In this document: positions 47,353 through 57,334 of the stretch, piece after piece
Layout: every line of letters starts with the position of its first letter
How positions within the stretch are numbered: the first letter of the stretch is position 1
Assembly (NCBI GenBank): GCA_021799635.1
Contig: JAJZAB010000001.1
Coordinates: 94,505-158,504, forward strand
Direction: 5' to 3'
Length of the DNA stretch: 64,000 nucleotides
DNA from: Microcaldota archaeon
GTDB taxonomy: Archaea; Micrarchaeota; Micrarchaeia; Micrarchaeales; Micrarchaeaceae
Translations under genes and position numbers: made by a program
The notes under the pieces: generated by a model
Database searches by the model: none
Seen by the model: only the letters and a program-made list of their open reading frames with translations
Told to the model about the DNA's origin: nothing

Positions 47353-48373
47353 TATCCTTAAAAGAATTTAGTTGCTTGCCAGCTTCGTCGTTTGCGTTGA
47401 ATATCTCTATCTTGACCTTTAGCCGCTCTGCTTCGTTGAGCACTTTTTTTATGCTTTCGTCGCCAAGCACGCTGTCGTTTACCATCACGGTTGAAGCCGA
47501 GTACCCCTCTATGGCCCTGCTCACGCCGTCTGCGCCAAAGCTTGACCTGCCGGTACCCAGGCCTTCCAGGAATTCGGCCATTAGTCTGAACTCCTGCCTT
47601 ATCCTTTCCCCTTCCAGTATGTCTGACACCCTGTCGCTTCTTATCAGTTCATATACTCCGGAGCGCTCTACGTTGCTTATGTTGAAAAATAGGAAATGTT
47701 TCTTTGTTTTCTGCAGCATTCCCTTGCTTTCCCAATATTTCTTCATATCATCCCTTGTGAACCCTGGACCAGCAACGACTATAGTATCCACATCCATCTG
47801 CTCCGCGATGCCTAGTATGCTATCGAAGTACTTGGCCTGCTGCTCGGCAAATTCCTTCTGGCTCATCCTCTTGCTCAGGTGGCTATAGATTTCGCTCTTG
47901 AACTCCACCCCGTATCCTAGGAGCAGCGCCGGTAGGGTTTTTTCATCGTCGACTGCTAGCACCCCAAGCCTTGGCTTCTTGGAATCGTTGACTGCGTTCT
48001 TTATCACGCTCCTCAAGTAATCGTGCCATTCAGCCTTGGTTATCTCCATGGTGTCCCCCGGAGCTATGTTGAGCGTGTGGTAACTGTTCAATTTTATATA
48101 CTCAAGCGGGCTGCCCTCCACTATCTTGCCCATTATCCTGAGCCTGGCCGCATTCCTGTCCAGCTCCGTCTTCTCGACCCTGAGCCTTATTACCACGTCC
48201 TTGAGCTCTCCTACGTCCCTTTCGCTGCCCCTGAACCTCCTGACGCTTTCGGATTTGACCAGGTCCCCGGCAAAAAGAATCCTTTGCACTGCCCACAAAT
48301 CATCCAGGCTGTCCACCCTAAGCTTGAGGGACCCTGAACTTTCGTAAAACTTTAAGACCTTCATCTTCAACAC
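47339..48373 (-). CDS. pelA: Pelota (mRNA surveillance/ribosome rescue)
   Basis: Pelota N-terminal domain, TIVVAGPGFTRDD, VEIFNANDEAGKQL. Confidence 0.93.
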   Translation of the reverse strand: MLKMKVLKFYESSGSLKLRVDSLDDLWAVQRILFAGDLVKSESVRRFRGSERDVGELKDVVIRLRVEKTELDRNAARLRIMGKIVEGSPLEYIKLNSYHTLNIAPGDTMEITKAEWHDYLRSVIKNAVNDSKKPRLGVLAVDDEKTLPALLLGYGVEFKSEIYSHLSKRMSQKEFAEQQAKYFDSILGIAEQMDVDTIVVAGPGFTRDDMKKYWESKGMLQKTKKHFLFFNISNVERSGVYELIRSDRVSDILEGERIRQEFRLMAEFLEGLGTGRSSFGADGVSRAIEGYSASTVMVNDSVLGDESIKKVLNEAERLKVKIEIFNANDEAGKQLNSFKDIACI

Positions 48374-48405
48374 TTAGAAATATTGAGGGCTGGCAAGATA
48401 TTTAA

Positions 48406-49331
48406 CACCGTGAGCGGGAAATCCCACACGCTTTAGCGGTGTGAGAGCGAGCCGCAGAACAAGAAGGTATAAAAATTTAGGAATACGTAGACAAACAAAA
48501 GGGAATCTAATGGAACTGACAAGAGCCTACAAATTCAGGATCTATCCTGATGCCAAAAGGCAGGAAGAGATAGACGAAAGGCTAATCCTTGCACAACAGT
48601 TCTACAACAAGATCCTTGAGAAGTCAATCGCATCCTATCGGAACGGAAAGACAAAAGCCTCAATGGCGCAATTCAATAAATTTGTCAGAGAAATAATCCA
48701 AGAGGACAAGAAATACCTAAAACTGTACTCGCAGACAAGATGCGAGATAGAATTCAGGCTTCTGAGGGCGTACCAGAACTTCTTCAGGAGAATCAGGGAA
48801 GGAAACAGAAGGGAAGGATTTCCAAGATTTCGCTCAAGGGACAGATACAAGTCAATAACGTATCCGCAGGACAATGGTTCTTTCTCAATAAGGAAGGACA
48901 GGCTGCGGGTCTCTAGGATAGGCACTGTGAGAATCAAACTTCACAGGAAGATAGAAGGCGCAATAAAGACGCTTTCATGCAAGGCTGAAAGTGCTGGTAT
49001 GAAAGTGACGAAAGTGGATGCAAGGAACACCTCAAGGGAATGTAGCAACTGTGGCAACATTCAGGATATACCGCTATCCATCAGAGAACACAACTGCAGC
49101 AGATGCGGCATGCAGATGGACAGGGACATCAACGCATCAATAAACATATTGCATAGGACAACTGCCCTCGGACAGAGGGGAAGTCACGCTCAGGGAGAGA
49201 GTGTAAGACCTCAAGAGAAGGCAGTTCTCGAGGAACTGAGAACCGATAAAACACGTCCTTTGCTGGATGCAGTGATTGAATGACGCAAAGAAAGCCCACA
49301 CCGTTTACGGGTAGGAGGATGTCACTTAGTT
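48406..49331 (+). mobile_element. IS605-like remnant carrying only a truncated tnpB
   Basis: LE-like hairpin near 48406-48445; 3' end GGAGGATGTCACTTAGT resembles GGAGGATGTCAGTTAGT of the intact element. Confidence 0.7.
48510..49283 (+). CDS. TnpB with in-frame internal deletion (start trimmed to MELTRAYKF)
   Basis: N-terminal TnpB domain joined as IEGAIKTL|SCKAESAGMKVTKVDARNTSRECSNCG; RuvC-I (DxG) and RuvC-II (E) regions absent; DRDINASINIL retained. Confidence 0.8.
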   Translation: MELTRAYKFRIYPDAKRQEEIDERLILAQQFYNKILEKSIASYRNGKTKASMAQFNKFVREIIQEDKKYLKLYSQTRCEIEFRLLRAYQNFFRRIREGNRREGFPRFRSRDRYKSITYPQDNGSFSIRKDRLRVSRIGTVRIKLHRKIEGAIKTLSCKAESAGMKVTKVDARNTSRECSNCGNIQDIPLSIREHNCSRCGMQMDRDINASINILHRTTALGQRGSHAQGESVRPQEKAVLEELRTDKTRPLLDAVIE

Positions 49332-49361
49332 TTAGGACAACAATGTCTTATTGGTGTTGCT

Positions 49362-49991
49362 TTGGCTGGAATTAACCCTTTGATGCTGTCAATCTTCGGC
49401 TCGTCGTACTCTGCAATATCGGCGCTTGTGAAATCTTACGGGTATGCTGCCATATTCGGGCTAATGCTTCTTGAGGGGTCATCGCTCCCTGTCCCGAGCG
49501 AGGTGGTGATGCCGCTCGCCGGGCTATTTTCGCACCAGGGGCTTCTGAGCTTTTACGCTGCGCTTGGGGCTGGGCTGCTTGGAAGCGTAGGCGGCTTGGC
49601 GATAGATTACTATATAGGATACTTTTTTGGCAAGGATGTAATTTACAAACACCTCAGGACGTTCCACGTTAAAAAGGAGTCGCTGGATTCATTTGATACA
49701 TGGTTCGCAAGGAACGGCGACGTCGCGGTATTTGTATCAAGGCTAGTCCCGGTGATAAGGACCTTCATGAGCTTCCCGGCTGGTTTCGCCAGGATGGACC
49801 AGAGGAGGTTCTTCGCATATTCTATAGCAGGAACCTTCATATGGGACGCGGTGCTTATGGCGTTTGGCTTCTACGCACTCTCTTCGAGGAGCGCCGTGTT
49901 GATACTAATATCAGTAGCGGCCTTTGCTATAGTAATATATGTAGTATACTACCTTTCAATGAAGAGCATGGGAAAGCACCGGAATGGCTAG
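49362..49991 (+). CDS. DedA-family membrane protein
   Basis: LEGSSLPVPSEVVMPLAG, VSRLVPVIRTFMSFPAGFARM. Confidence 0.92.
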   Translation: MAGINPLMLSIFGSSYSAISALVKSYGYAAIFGLMLLEGSSLPVPSEVVMPLAGLFSHQGLLSFYAALGAGLLGSVGGLAIDYYIGYFFGKDVIYKHLRTFHVKKESLDSFDTWFARNGDVAVFVSRLVPVIRTFMSFPAGFARMDQRRFFAYSIAGTFIWDAVLMAFGFYALSSRSAVLILISVAAFAIVIYVVYYLSMKSMGKHRNG

Positions 49992-50154
49992 CGTTGTTGG
50001 GATTTTGCACAATTAGAAACATCGGCATGGCGCCACTACGGATTCCTTCCATGCGCACTGAAGGGTTATTAAGCTTCATCGGTATAGATTAACTGTGATG
50101 AACGAGGTAATCGCTGAGCAAACGCTATGACGATAGGTAGGCGGGCTGATTTGA

Positions 50155-51021
50155 TTGAACGTCCTCGAAAAATTGAATAAGGGAAGCATACGCGCTTCAG
50201 ACATAGCCGCGCAGTATTGGTGTGAGAGGCAGATGGAGCTGAACTACATCCACGGCGCCAAGATAACAGCTGAAATCAGGAAGGGCAAGGAGATGCACGG
50301 CAACCTTGAGGCTGAGACGAATGTACCCATAGTCTTGATGCCGAGGAGCTATGCTGACGCAATGTACAAGGGCCTTTACACCAGCTACAGCGGCTTGAGT
50401 ACCATTGGCAAAAATAAGAAGACAAGGGAGGTGCAGGTGTACGGTTCCCTGAATGGCTTCAAATTTGTCGGAAAGGTCGACCAGATGGAAGTAATGGATG
50501 GAGGTGTTGTAATAGTGGAGGATAAAACTCGGTCGAGCGATAGGATGCCGTCAGAGTCGCAGCTCACCACCCACAAGGTACAGGTGATGCTGTACAAGAA
50601 GGCCATGGACGACATACAGATGGGCAGGTACACCGCAGGCACCTTCGAGCAGTCATACCATGCATCAAAGCTAAGGATAACCTGGGAATTTGACAGGCAG
50701 TTGGAGGCGCTGGGAGTTGAGAGTCAGATCCGCAGCGTAAGCGCGATCGCCGAAAGGCTTTTCTCCTCTATAAAGTCGGTAGGAAGGATAAGCGATACGC
50801 TTTACATAAGGTATATAAACCAGGCAACAGGAAATATTATAGAGACGCACAAGATAAGGTACGACGAAAACGAGATGTCATCGATCTTGGACTTTTCACT
50901 CAAATACTGGAAGGGTGAGAGGGAGTCGCTCCCCGTGCCGGAAAAGGAGAAATGGAAGTGCAACTTCTGCGCCTTCTTCGGCAAGGAGTGCAAGGTGTGG
51001 TGGCCGCAGAAGGTGCTGTGA
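50155..51021 (+). CDS. Cas4-like/RecB-family PD-(D/E)XK exonuclease with candidate Fe-S cysteines
   Basis: QYWCERQMEL, GKVDQMEVMDGGVVIVEDKTR, KVQVMLYKKAM, KWKCNFCAFFGKEC. Confidence 0.8.
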   Translation: MNVLEKLNKGSIRASDIAAQYWCERQMELNYIHGAKITAEIRKGKEMHGNLEAETNVPIVLMPRSYADAMYKGLYTSYSGLSTIGKNKKTREVQVYGSLNGFKFVGKVDQMEVMDGGVVIVEDKTRSSDRMPSESQLTTHKVQVMLYKKAMDDIQMGRYTAGTFEQSYHASKLRITWEFDRQLEALGVESQIRSVSAIAERLFSSIKSVGRISDTLYIRYINQATGNIIETHKIRYDENEMSSILDFSLKYWKGERESLPVPEKEKWKCNFCAFFGKECKVWWPQKVL

Positions 51022-53687
51022 TGCTGAGCAAGAGCGAGCTTATAAAGGGTTTCTCTAAGGATTACAAAAAGTACTACTCCACTGCGCTTTTTGAGTCCGA
51101 GGGTTTTGAGAGGAAGAAGTGCAGGGAGTGCGGAATGTTTTTCTGGACAACAGATTCCGATAGGGAGCTCTGTGGGGACTCTGCCCATGAGCCGTATTCA
51201 TTCATAAGGGAGAATCCGTCAAGCGTAGGATATGAGGAGTTTTGGAACAGGTTCTCCGATTTCTTCAAGAAGAACGGGCACGCCGTTATAGGTAGATATC
51301 CTGTTGTGAGCAGGTGGAGGCCTGACCTTTATTTTACAATAGCCGGCATACAGGACTTCCAGAGGATTGAGAACGGTAAGATGAGCTTTGAGTACCCTGC
51401 CAATCCGCTGCTCGTGCCGCAGATGTGCATGCGGTTCAGCGACATAGCAAACGTTGGCGTCACGGGTAGGCACCTCACCTCGTTCATGATGGCAAACCAG
51501 ACTTCGTTCAACTATCCGAAAGAGGGCTACTGGAGGGACAGGACGATAAAGATCAATTACGAATACCTGACTAAAGTGCTAGGTGCGGATAAGGACGCCA
51601 TAACGTACATAGAGGATGTATGGGCGATGGGCGACTTCTCCGAGTTCGGACCCTCTTTGGAGTTTTATTCCAAAGGCCTGGAGCTCGGCAACAATGTGTT
51701 CACAGAATTCGAGTACGATGGAGTGAAGACAAACGAGCTTGAAGGGAAGGTTGTTGACGTTGGATGGGGATTTGAGAGGCTCATATGGTACTACACTGGG
51801 GAGCCTACGCTCTACGATGCGGTTTTCAGGAACCAGCTCAGGTATATCTACGACAACGCCCATTTCAGCCCGGACAAGGGCATGTACTACAGGGTGGCGC
51901 CTGTCCTTGGCGGAATGGACCTCACAGACAGCAAGGTCCAGAAATCGGAATCTGACATAGCCAAAATGGCGGGGATACACAAGGATGATTACACCAAGAT
52001 TATAAAACCCATGCAGGCGGCGTATGCGATTGCAGACCATACAAGGACGCTGCTATTCGCAATAAGCGACGGCGCGCTTCCGAGCAATGTCGGCGGCGGA
52101 TACAACCTTAGGGTGATACTCAGGAGGGTTTTTGACTTTATTGACCGGTACAAGATAGACATAGATGTAATAAAGCTCATGGAGATGCACGCTGACGAAG
52201 TGATGAACCTGTACAAAGGCCTCCGCAGCAATATGGATGAGATAAACGAGATAGTTTCCATTGAGAGGGAGAGGTATACGAACACAAAGGCTTCCGCGCG
52301 CAAGATAGTAAGCACTATAATAGAAAAAAAGGAGGAGCTGACGGCAGGTAGGTTGAGGCTGCTCTACGAAAGCAACGGCATAACTCCGGAGTTTATATCT
52401 GCTGTGGCGCTTGAGAGGGGCGTACGCATCGACATGCCAGACGAAGCGTACTTTGACATAATAAATGGGGATTTCGCTAAAAAGGAAAAGAAGCGTGACC
52501 CTATAGTCATTGATACAAAGGGACTTGAAAAGACCGAGCAGCTTTTCTACAGTTTCGTTAGTGCTGTCGAAGCAAAGGTCGTGCGGATAGAAGGCAATAT
52601 AGTGGTGCTTGACAGGAGCCCGTTCTATCCTGAAGGAGGAGGCCAGGAGGCAGATAATGGTACAGTAGGGGGAATTCGGGTGGCCGACGTCGCAAGCCTT
52701 GACGGAGTGATACTGCATCTTCTTGCGGAAAAGCCGAATTTCAGCGAGGGAGAGCAGGTTAAATGTGCAGTTGACATAGATAGAAGGATAAGACTAATGG
52801 CGCACCACACGGCAACCCATCTGATAAACGCATCGGCTAGGAGCGTCCTAGGGGAGCATGCCTGGCAGGAGGGAGCCAGGAAGGGGCCTACAAAGGCACA
52901 CATAGATCTGTCGCACTATGAGAAGCTTAGCGACGAACAGACTAGGAGGATAGAGGACATTGCAAACGGCCACATACTCCGCGGCATAAAAGTAAAGATG
53001 CAGGAGATGGACAGAAAGGCGGCCGAGTCTAAATACGGCTTCGGCATATATCAGGGGCACGGGGTGCCTGCCAGCAGGCTCAGGATAGTCACGATACATG
53101 ACCTGAAGGGCAACTTGATAGATGCACAGGCATGCGGCGGACTGCACATCATGGACAGGGAGACGATGATAGGACTCATTAAGATAGTTTCCTCGTCGAG
53201 ACCGCACGACGGGATAGTCAGGCTTGATTTCGTGGCAGGACCTGCTGCGCTGCACTACATAAATTCCATGGAGGATACCCTGAATGGAATTGCCAAAGCA
53301 TCTGGTATAGACCTTGACAAGCTTGGCAAGGGAATTGAACAGCAGGTCATGGAGCTCCAGCGCTACAGGAAAGAATATAGGAATATGGCTGACGAGCTGG
53401 CTGGCTACATCGCAGAGAAGATGGTCAAGGAATCACGATCCGATGTTATACGGGCTGAACTAGGCTACGACAGGCTTATGCTTAGATCGATAGCCACCAA
53501 AATCGTTGAAAGTGATGAGAAGCTGGCCGTCGTGCTCTGGAACAGGACTGGAGAGTATGTATGCATAGCAGGAAGCAGGTCTGGCAAGAGCGCCGACGAG
53601 GTGCTCAGGGCTGAAGCCTCTAAAGCCAGGGTGACGCTGGTAGGAGGCGGATCCAAGAGGATAGCCGAGGGTAGGGTAGGAGGTTAG
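51021..53687 (+). CDS. alaS: Alanyl-tRNA synthetase, archaeal type (start trimmed to MLSKSELI)
   Basis: QMCMRFSDIANVGVTGRHLTSF, SPFYPEGGGQEADNG, HHTATHLINAS, QACGGLH. Confidence 0.96.
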   Translation: MLSKSELIKGFSKDYKKYYSTALFESEGFERKKCRECGMFFWTTDSDRELCGDSAHEPYSFIRENPSSVGYEEFWNRFSDFFKKNGHAVIGRYPVVSRWRPDLYFTIAGIQDFQRIENGKMSFEYPANPLLVPQMCMRFSDIANVGVTGRHLTSFMMANQTSFNYPKEGYWRDRTIKINYEYLTKVLGADKDAITYIEDVWAMGDFSEFGPSLEFYSKGLELGNNVFTEFEYDGVKTNELEGKVVDVGWGFERLIWYYTGEPTLYDAVFRNQLRYIYDNAHFSPDKGMYYRVAPVLGGMDLTDSKVQKSESDIAKMAGIHKDDYTKIIKPMQAAYAIADHTRTLLFAISDGALPSNVGGGYNLRVILRRVFDFIDRYKIDIDVIKLMEMHADEVMNLYKGLRSNMDEINEIVSIERERYTNTKASARKIVSTIIEKKEELTAGRLRLLYESNGITPEFISAVALERGVRIDMPDEAYFDIINGDFAKKEKKRDPIVIDTKGLEKTEQLFYSFVSAVEAKVVRIEGNIVVLDRSPFYPEGGGQEADNGTVGGIRVADVASLDGVILHLLAEKPNFSEGEQVKCAVDIDRRIRLMAHHTATHLINASARSVLGEHAWQEGARKGPTKAHIDLSHYEKLSDEQTRRIEDIANGHILRGIKVKMQEMDRKAAESKYGFGIYQGHGVPASRLRIVTIHDLKGNLIDAQACGGLHIMDRETMIGLIKIVSSSRPHDGIVRLDFVAGPAALHYINSMEDTLNGIAKASGIDLDKLGKGIEQQVMELQRYRKEYRNMADELAGYIAEKMVKESRSDVIRAELGYDRLMLRSIATKIVESDEKLAVVLWNRTGEYVCIAGSRSGKSADEVLRAEASKARVTLVGGGSKRIAEGRVGG

Positions 53688-53695
53688 GTGGGTTT

Positions 53696-54202
53696 TTGTC
53701 GGCCTTTTATCTCTTTTATCTGATCATAATATACCCGATTATATACATCTTTCCAGCCTACGCTGCAAACGGTGCCCCGGTGATATTCGGCGGCGGCAGG
53801 CCCCTGGATCTAGGCAGAAAATTCATGGGCCGCAGGATATTTGGACAGAACAAGACGATAAGAGGCACGGCATCGAGCGTCATAGCCGGTGTTGCGGTAG
53901 GCCTTATAGAGTACCCGTTCCTGCACTACATGCTGCCAATTTCAATAGCCATGGCGTTCGGAGCCGTGGCAGGAGACCTGATCGGTAGCTTCGCAAAGAG
54001 GCAGATGTCTCTGAAACCTGGGGATAGTGTGCCGCTACTGGACCAGTACGGCTTCTTCCTGCTGGCGCTGGCTTTCGCATACCCTTTGAGCCACCAACCC
54101 GGATTATATGGAATTATATTCCTAGTCATCCTTACCGGTGTGCTGCACGTGCTGACCAATAGAGGGGCGCACAGGCTGAAGCTCAAGAAGGTACCGTGGT
54201 AG
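53696..54202 (+). CDS. carS: CDP-archaeol synthase
   Basis: GGGRPLDLGRKFMGRRIFGQNKTIRG, GDLIGSFAKRQMSLKPGDSVPLLDQYGF; start codon uncertain. Confidence 0.9.
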   Translation: MSAFYLFYLIIIYPIIYIFPAYAANGAPVIFGGGRPLDLGRKFMGRRIFGQNKTIRGTASSVIAGVAVGLIEYPFLHYMLPISIAMAFGAVAGDLIGSFAKRQMSLKPGDSVPLLDQYGFFLLALAFAYPLSHQPGLYGIIFLVILTGVLHVLTNRGAHRLKLKKVPW

Positions 54203-54283
54203 GCTGCAACCTACCTGGTGGTTGCGCTTTTATTAAAAATATGCATGATTTTATAAAAGGAATAAACAATCCATTATGATGCA

Positions 54284-55072
54284 ATGCAGCTCTGGATAAT
54301 ATTGCCGGCTTACAATGAAGGCAAGAGAATTTATGCTACTCTTGAAGATTATTCAAAGGCTTCTTGGCCCAGCGGAATCTCTTCACGCATAGTGGTAGTT
54401 TCCGATAGTACGGATGAAACAAACAGCATAGTGACCAAGTTCGCAAAGAGGGCAGGCAGCATAACGCTGATAAAAAATAAGGTAAGGAAAGGTAAGGGAT
54501 ACGCCATTCTTAAGGGCTTCAGATACGCTATAAAAAATGCTGATCATAGAAGTCTTATAGGCTTTGTTGATGCTGACGACGCAGTGCCATCAAAGGAATA
54601 CAGTAGGATGATAAAAATCATGATTAATAAAAATGCCGATGGGATTGTTGCTTCCAGGTACGCGAGGAACAGCGTGAATGTTGTTAAGCTCAAGACGCAG
54701 AGGGTTCTGGCTTCCAGATGCTACAACCTGTTGGTCAGGGCCATTTTTGGGATCAACCTTAGCGACACACAGTGTGGGGCCAAGATATTCAGGTACGATG
54801 CACTGAGAAAGGTAATCGGCCGCATCGTGCTTCTTGACGTGAGCTTTGATCTAAACATACTCTACGAGATGAAAAGAGCTGGATTTAATATTATAGAAGC
54901 AGGGATTGTATACTTGGATAAAAAGGGGAGCAGCATGAACATAAAGCTGCCGCTGAGGAGCGCCCAGATGTTCATAGTAGCTATAGGTTTCAGGATATAC
55001 CACTCCAGATTTAATTTTATCCTTGGCAGTTCCGTTGCGTCATTTATACATAGTCACATAAAAGATTGGTAG
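54284..55072 (+). CDS. GT2 glycosyltransferase (DPM1/Alg5-like)
   Basis: WIILPAYNEGKRI, GFVDADDAVP, LSDTQCGAKIFRYDAL. Confidence 0.9.
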   Translation: MQLWIILPAYNEGKRIYATLEDYSKASWPSGISSRIVVVSDSTDETNSIVTKFAKRAGSITLIKNKVRKGKGYAILKGFRYAIKNADHRSLIGFVDADDAVPSKEYSRMIKIMINKNADGIVASRYARNSVNVVKLKTQRVLASRCYNLLVRAIFGINLSDTQCGAKIFRYDALRKVIGRIVLLDVSFDLNILYEMKRAGFNIIEAGIVYLDKKGSSMNIKLPLRSAQMFIVAIGFRIYHSRFNFILGSSVASFIHSHIKDW

Positions 55073-56778
55073 TTGAGTTAGTGGAAGCAGACTACAAAAA
55101 GAGCCATTACGGCATTGGTGGTAAGAGGAGGATTGTAGTCATCGCAATGATTGCGATGCTCATAATTGCAGTCAGGCTGTCCTACTACACCGGTCCGATA
55201 TTCGCAAACACCCAAGACGAAGGTATATACTATAGCCAGATAGCGAGCAATGTTATATTCAAGAACCCGATATCCTTTTCCCAATACAGAAATGCAAATT
55301 TCAGCAATGTTACCAGCGGCCTCTTCAACCCTGCAGAGGCGTTCCAGTTCTACGTTGGGCTTTTGTATCCTATCATATTCATGGCAAGGCTTTTCGGATT
55401 TTCAGCTTCCCTTCCAATAGCATATGTGATGCTAACCTCGGTTGTTGAGGGTGTATTCATATTCTTTATAATAGAGAAAATCTCGGGCGCTAGGGCGGCC
55501 GTTATCGGCGGAGTACTGTTTGCCTTCCTTCCAGTAGACGTGCTCTTCTCTGACCAGCTTCAGCCTTTGGTGCCGGCCGCAATGGCGTTGGCAATATCGG
55601 TATATGTTTTCATAAGCGCCGGGGAGGTTTTTGCTAAGAAAAAGCAGAAGGCTTCTACTTGGCTATGCCTTTATGCGGTTGCTGGCTTCTTCATAGGCGT
55701 ATCATACATAACAAATCCCATAGGGATATCTATGCTTATTTTCCTTGCGCTTGTTGTAATCGCAGGGATGATAATTGAGAGAGAGGCAAAGCACCATCTT
55801 GGGATGCTGTTAATGATGGTCATTGGATTTGCCATAGCCTATTCCATGATTGGTATACTGTTTTTTGCGCAGTCTGGTAACTACCTTCTCTTCCCGATGG
55901 TTGATAGTGCAATATACAAATACCAGCTTGCAACGCAACCGGTGCTAAACCAGACCATAGCAAAAACAATAACGCTCCAGTATACCGTTGGGCCTGTTGC
56001 GTCATATGTGCCTGTCATATTTGACTTCCCAATGTCCTTCTACCTGCCCTACCTGAGGTACTTCGGGGTTTTTGGGTACGCCCTGATATCCATGGCAATA
56101 ATTGCGCTGAATCCAGGGTCCAGGAACAGGTATGCATTCTTCTTTGTATCGATGTTTGCATTCCTGTTCCTTGAAATCAGCGCGGCCCCAACGCTGATAT
56201 CATTCAAAAATGGGATGCTTTACCTTAACCTGGTGCCCCACCTACCATACGTAATGGTCATACTCGGCTTACCTATGATAGTGGTTATCGCGCTAGGATT
56301 GGAGACTATCATATCAGGCGGCAGTAGATACTCCAAGTACGCAGTAGTGGTGATAATGGCCGTAATCCTTATCAGCGCAAACCTTGATCTTCTGCGCGAT
56401 ACTTCATACTACAATGCATCAACATTCACTTTGCACAGGTTTGTTGATTTTGTGCAGCAGCAGCCTGGCTCTGTATTCTACGCAGAGTGGCTTTTCGCCG
56501 GCAACGCAAACCTACTTACGGGATATAGGTACAATGTAGAGCCGCTTTCCAACTGCAGCTATGCATACCTGGCAGCTTTAAACACCACGTACATAGCGCT
56601 AGGTGGCACGATAAGCCTTGACATATCCCCTTACACCATAACCTCGTTTGACAGTTGCGCGGAGCCAAACATAACCACAGATTACAGGCTAGTTTACTAT
56701 TCCGGCAACCCGCTTTCTTACTACAATGACTACGGTCCAACCCCACAGCTGGAGATATACCAAAAAATAGCTAGATGA
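55066..56778 (+). CDS. GT-C membrane glycosyltransferase-like (PMT/ArnT-like)
   Basis: 570 aa polytopic; QDEGIYYSQIA after first TM. Confidence 0.75.
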   Translation: MVVELVEADYKKSHYGIGGKRRIVVIAMIAMLIIAVRLSYYTGPIFANTQDEGIYYSQIASNVIFKNPISFSQYRNANFSNVTSGLFNPAEAFQFYVGLLYPIIFMARLFGFSASLPIAYVMLTSVVEGVFIFFIIEKISGARAAVIGGVLFAFLPVDVLFSDQLQPLVPAAMALAISVYVFISAGEVFAKKKQKASTWLCLYAVAGFFIGVSYITNPIGISMLIFLALVVIAGMIIEREAKHHLGMLLMMVIGFAIAYSMIGILFFAQSGNYLLFPMVDSAIYKYQLATQPVLNQTIAKTITLQYTVGPVASYVPVIFDFPMSFYLPYLRYFGVFGYALISMAIIALNPGSRNRYAFFFVSMFAFLFLEISAAPTLISFKNGMLYLNLVPHLPYVMVILGLPMIVVIALGLETIISGGSRYSKYAVVVIMAVILISANLDLLRDTSYYNASTFTLHRFVDFVQQQPGSVFYAEWLFAGNANLLTGYRYNVEPLSNCSYAYLAALNTTYIALGGTISLDISPYTITSFDSCAEPNITTDYRLVYYSGNPLSYYNDYGPTPQLEIYQKIAR

Positions 56779-56817
56779 AACAAGCAGTATTTAAATATAG
56801 TGCTGCAAATCTAATTT

Positions 56818-57330
56818 ATGCAACGGCTGTTTCCGGCGAGCGCCAAGTTCGGGCAGCTCAAGGGGACCATAAAGATAATCAGAGAGCATCGAGGCACCAT
56901 AAGCATATCCTCACTTGCTAAAAAAGCACACCAGAACATCGACCAGCTTCTGCCAGTTGTAGATGCGTGCGTTGCACTTGACATCGCAAAGACCAGCAAC
57001 GGCTCTATAAGCCTTACTCCTTATGGAAAGAAGCTGAACATATCAAACACCAAGAAGCTTGTAACTGACAAGATTGTATTGGTGGAGCCGTTCAAGAGTA
57101 CAGTGCAGATACTTAAGACTCAAGGAGACTTACGTACAGATAAGCTGTCAAGGCTGCTGTTTGACAGGGGCATAGCCATGTACAGGGACAATGATATCAA
57201 CACCGGGGTGCTTAGGGAGCTGCTTCTAAGATGGGGGGTTAGATGCGGGCTGCTGCGGCACAACGCCAGGCTGGATGAATGGAGCCTTGGAACGGTGGCC
57301 AGGTCGACTGGGACCAAAGAGTATGCATGA
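56818..57330 (+). CDS. AAA-associated C-terminal domain protein, stand-alone
   Basis: FGQLKGTIKIIREHRGTISISSLAKKAHQNIDQLLPVVDACVAL; resembles the C-terminal extension of nitrate/sulfonate-type ABC ATPases. Confidence 0.65.
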   Translation: MQRLFPASAKFGQLKGTIKIIREHRGTISISSLAKKAHQNIDQLLPVVDACVALDIAKTSNGSISLTPYGKKLNISNTKKLVTDKIVLVEPFKSTVQILKTQGDLRTDKLSRLLFDRGIAMYRDNDINTGVLRELLLRWGVRCGLLRHNARLDEWSLGTVARSTGTKEYA

Positions 57331-57334
57331 ATGG

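Noticed and set aside
52053-52718. 221-aa minus-strand ORF
   Set aside because: Antisense shadow ORF within alaS, low-complexity and unlike any domain.
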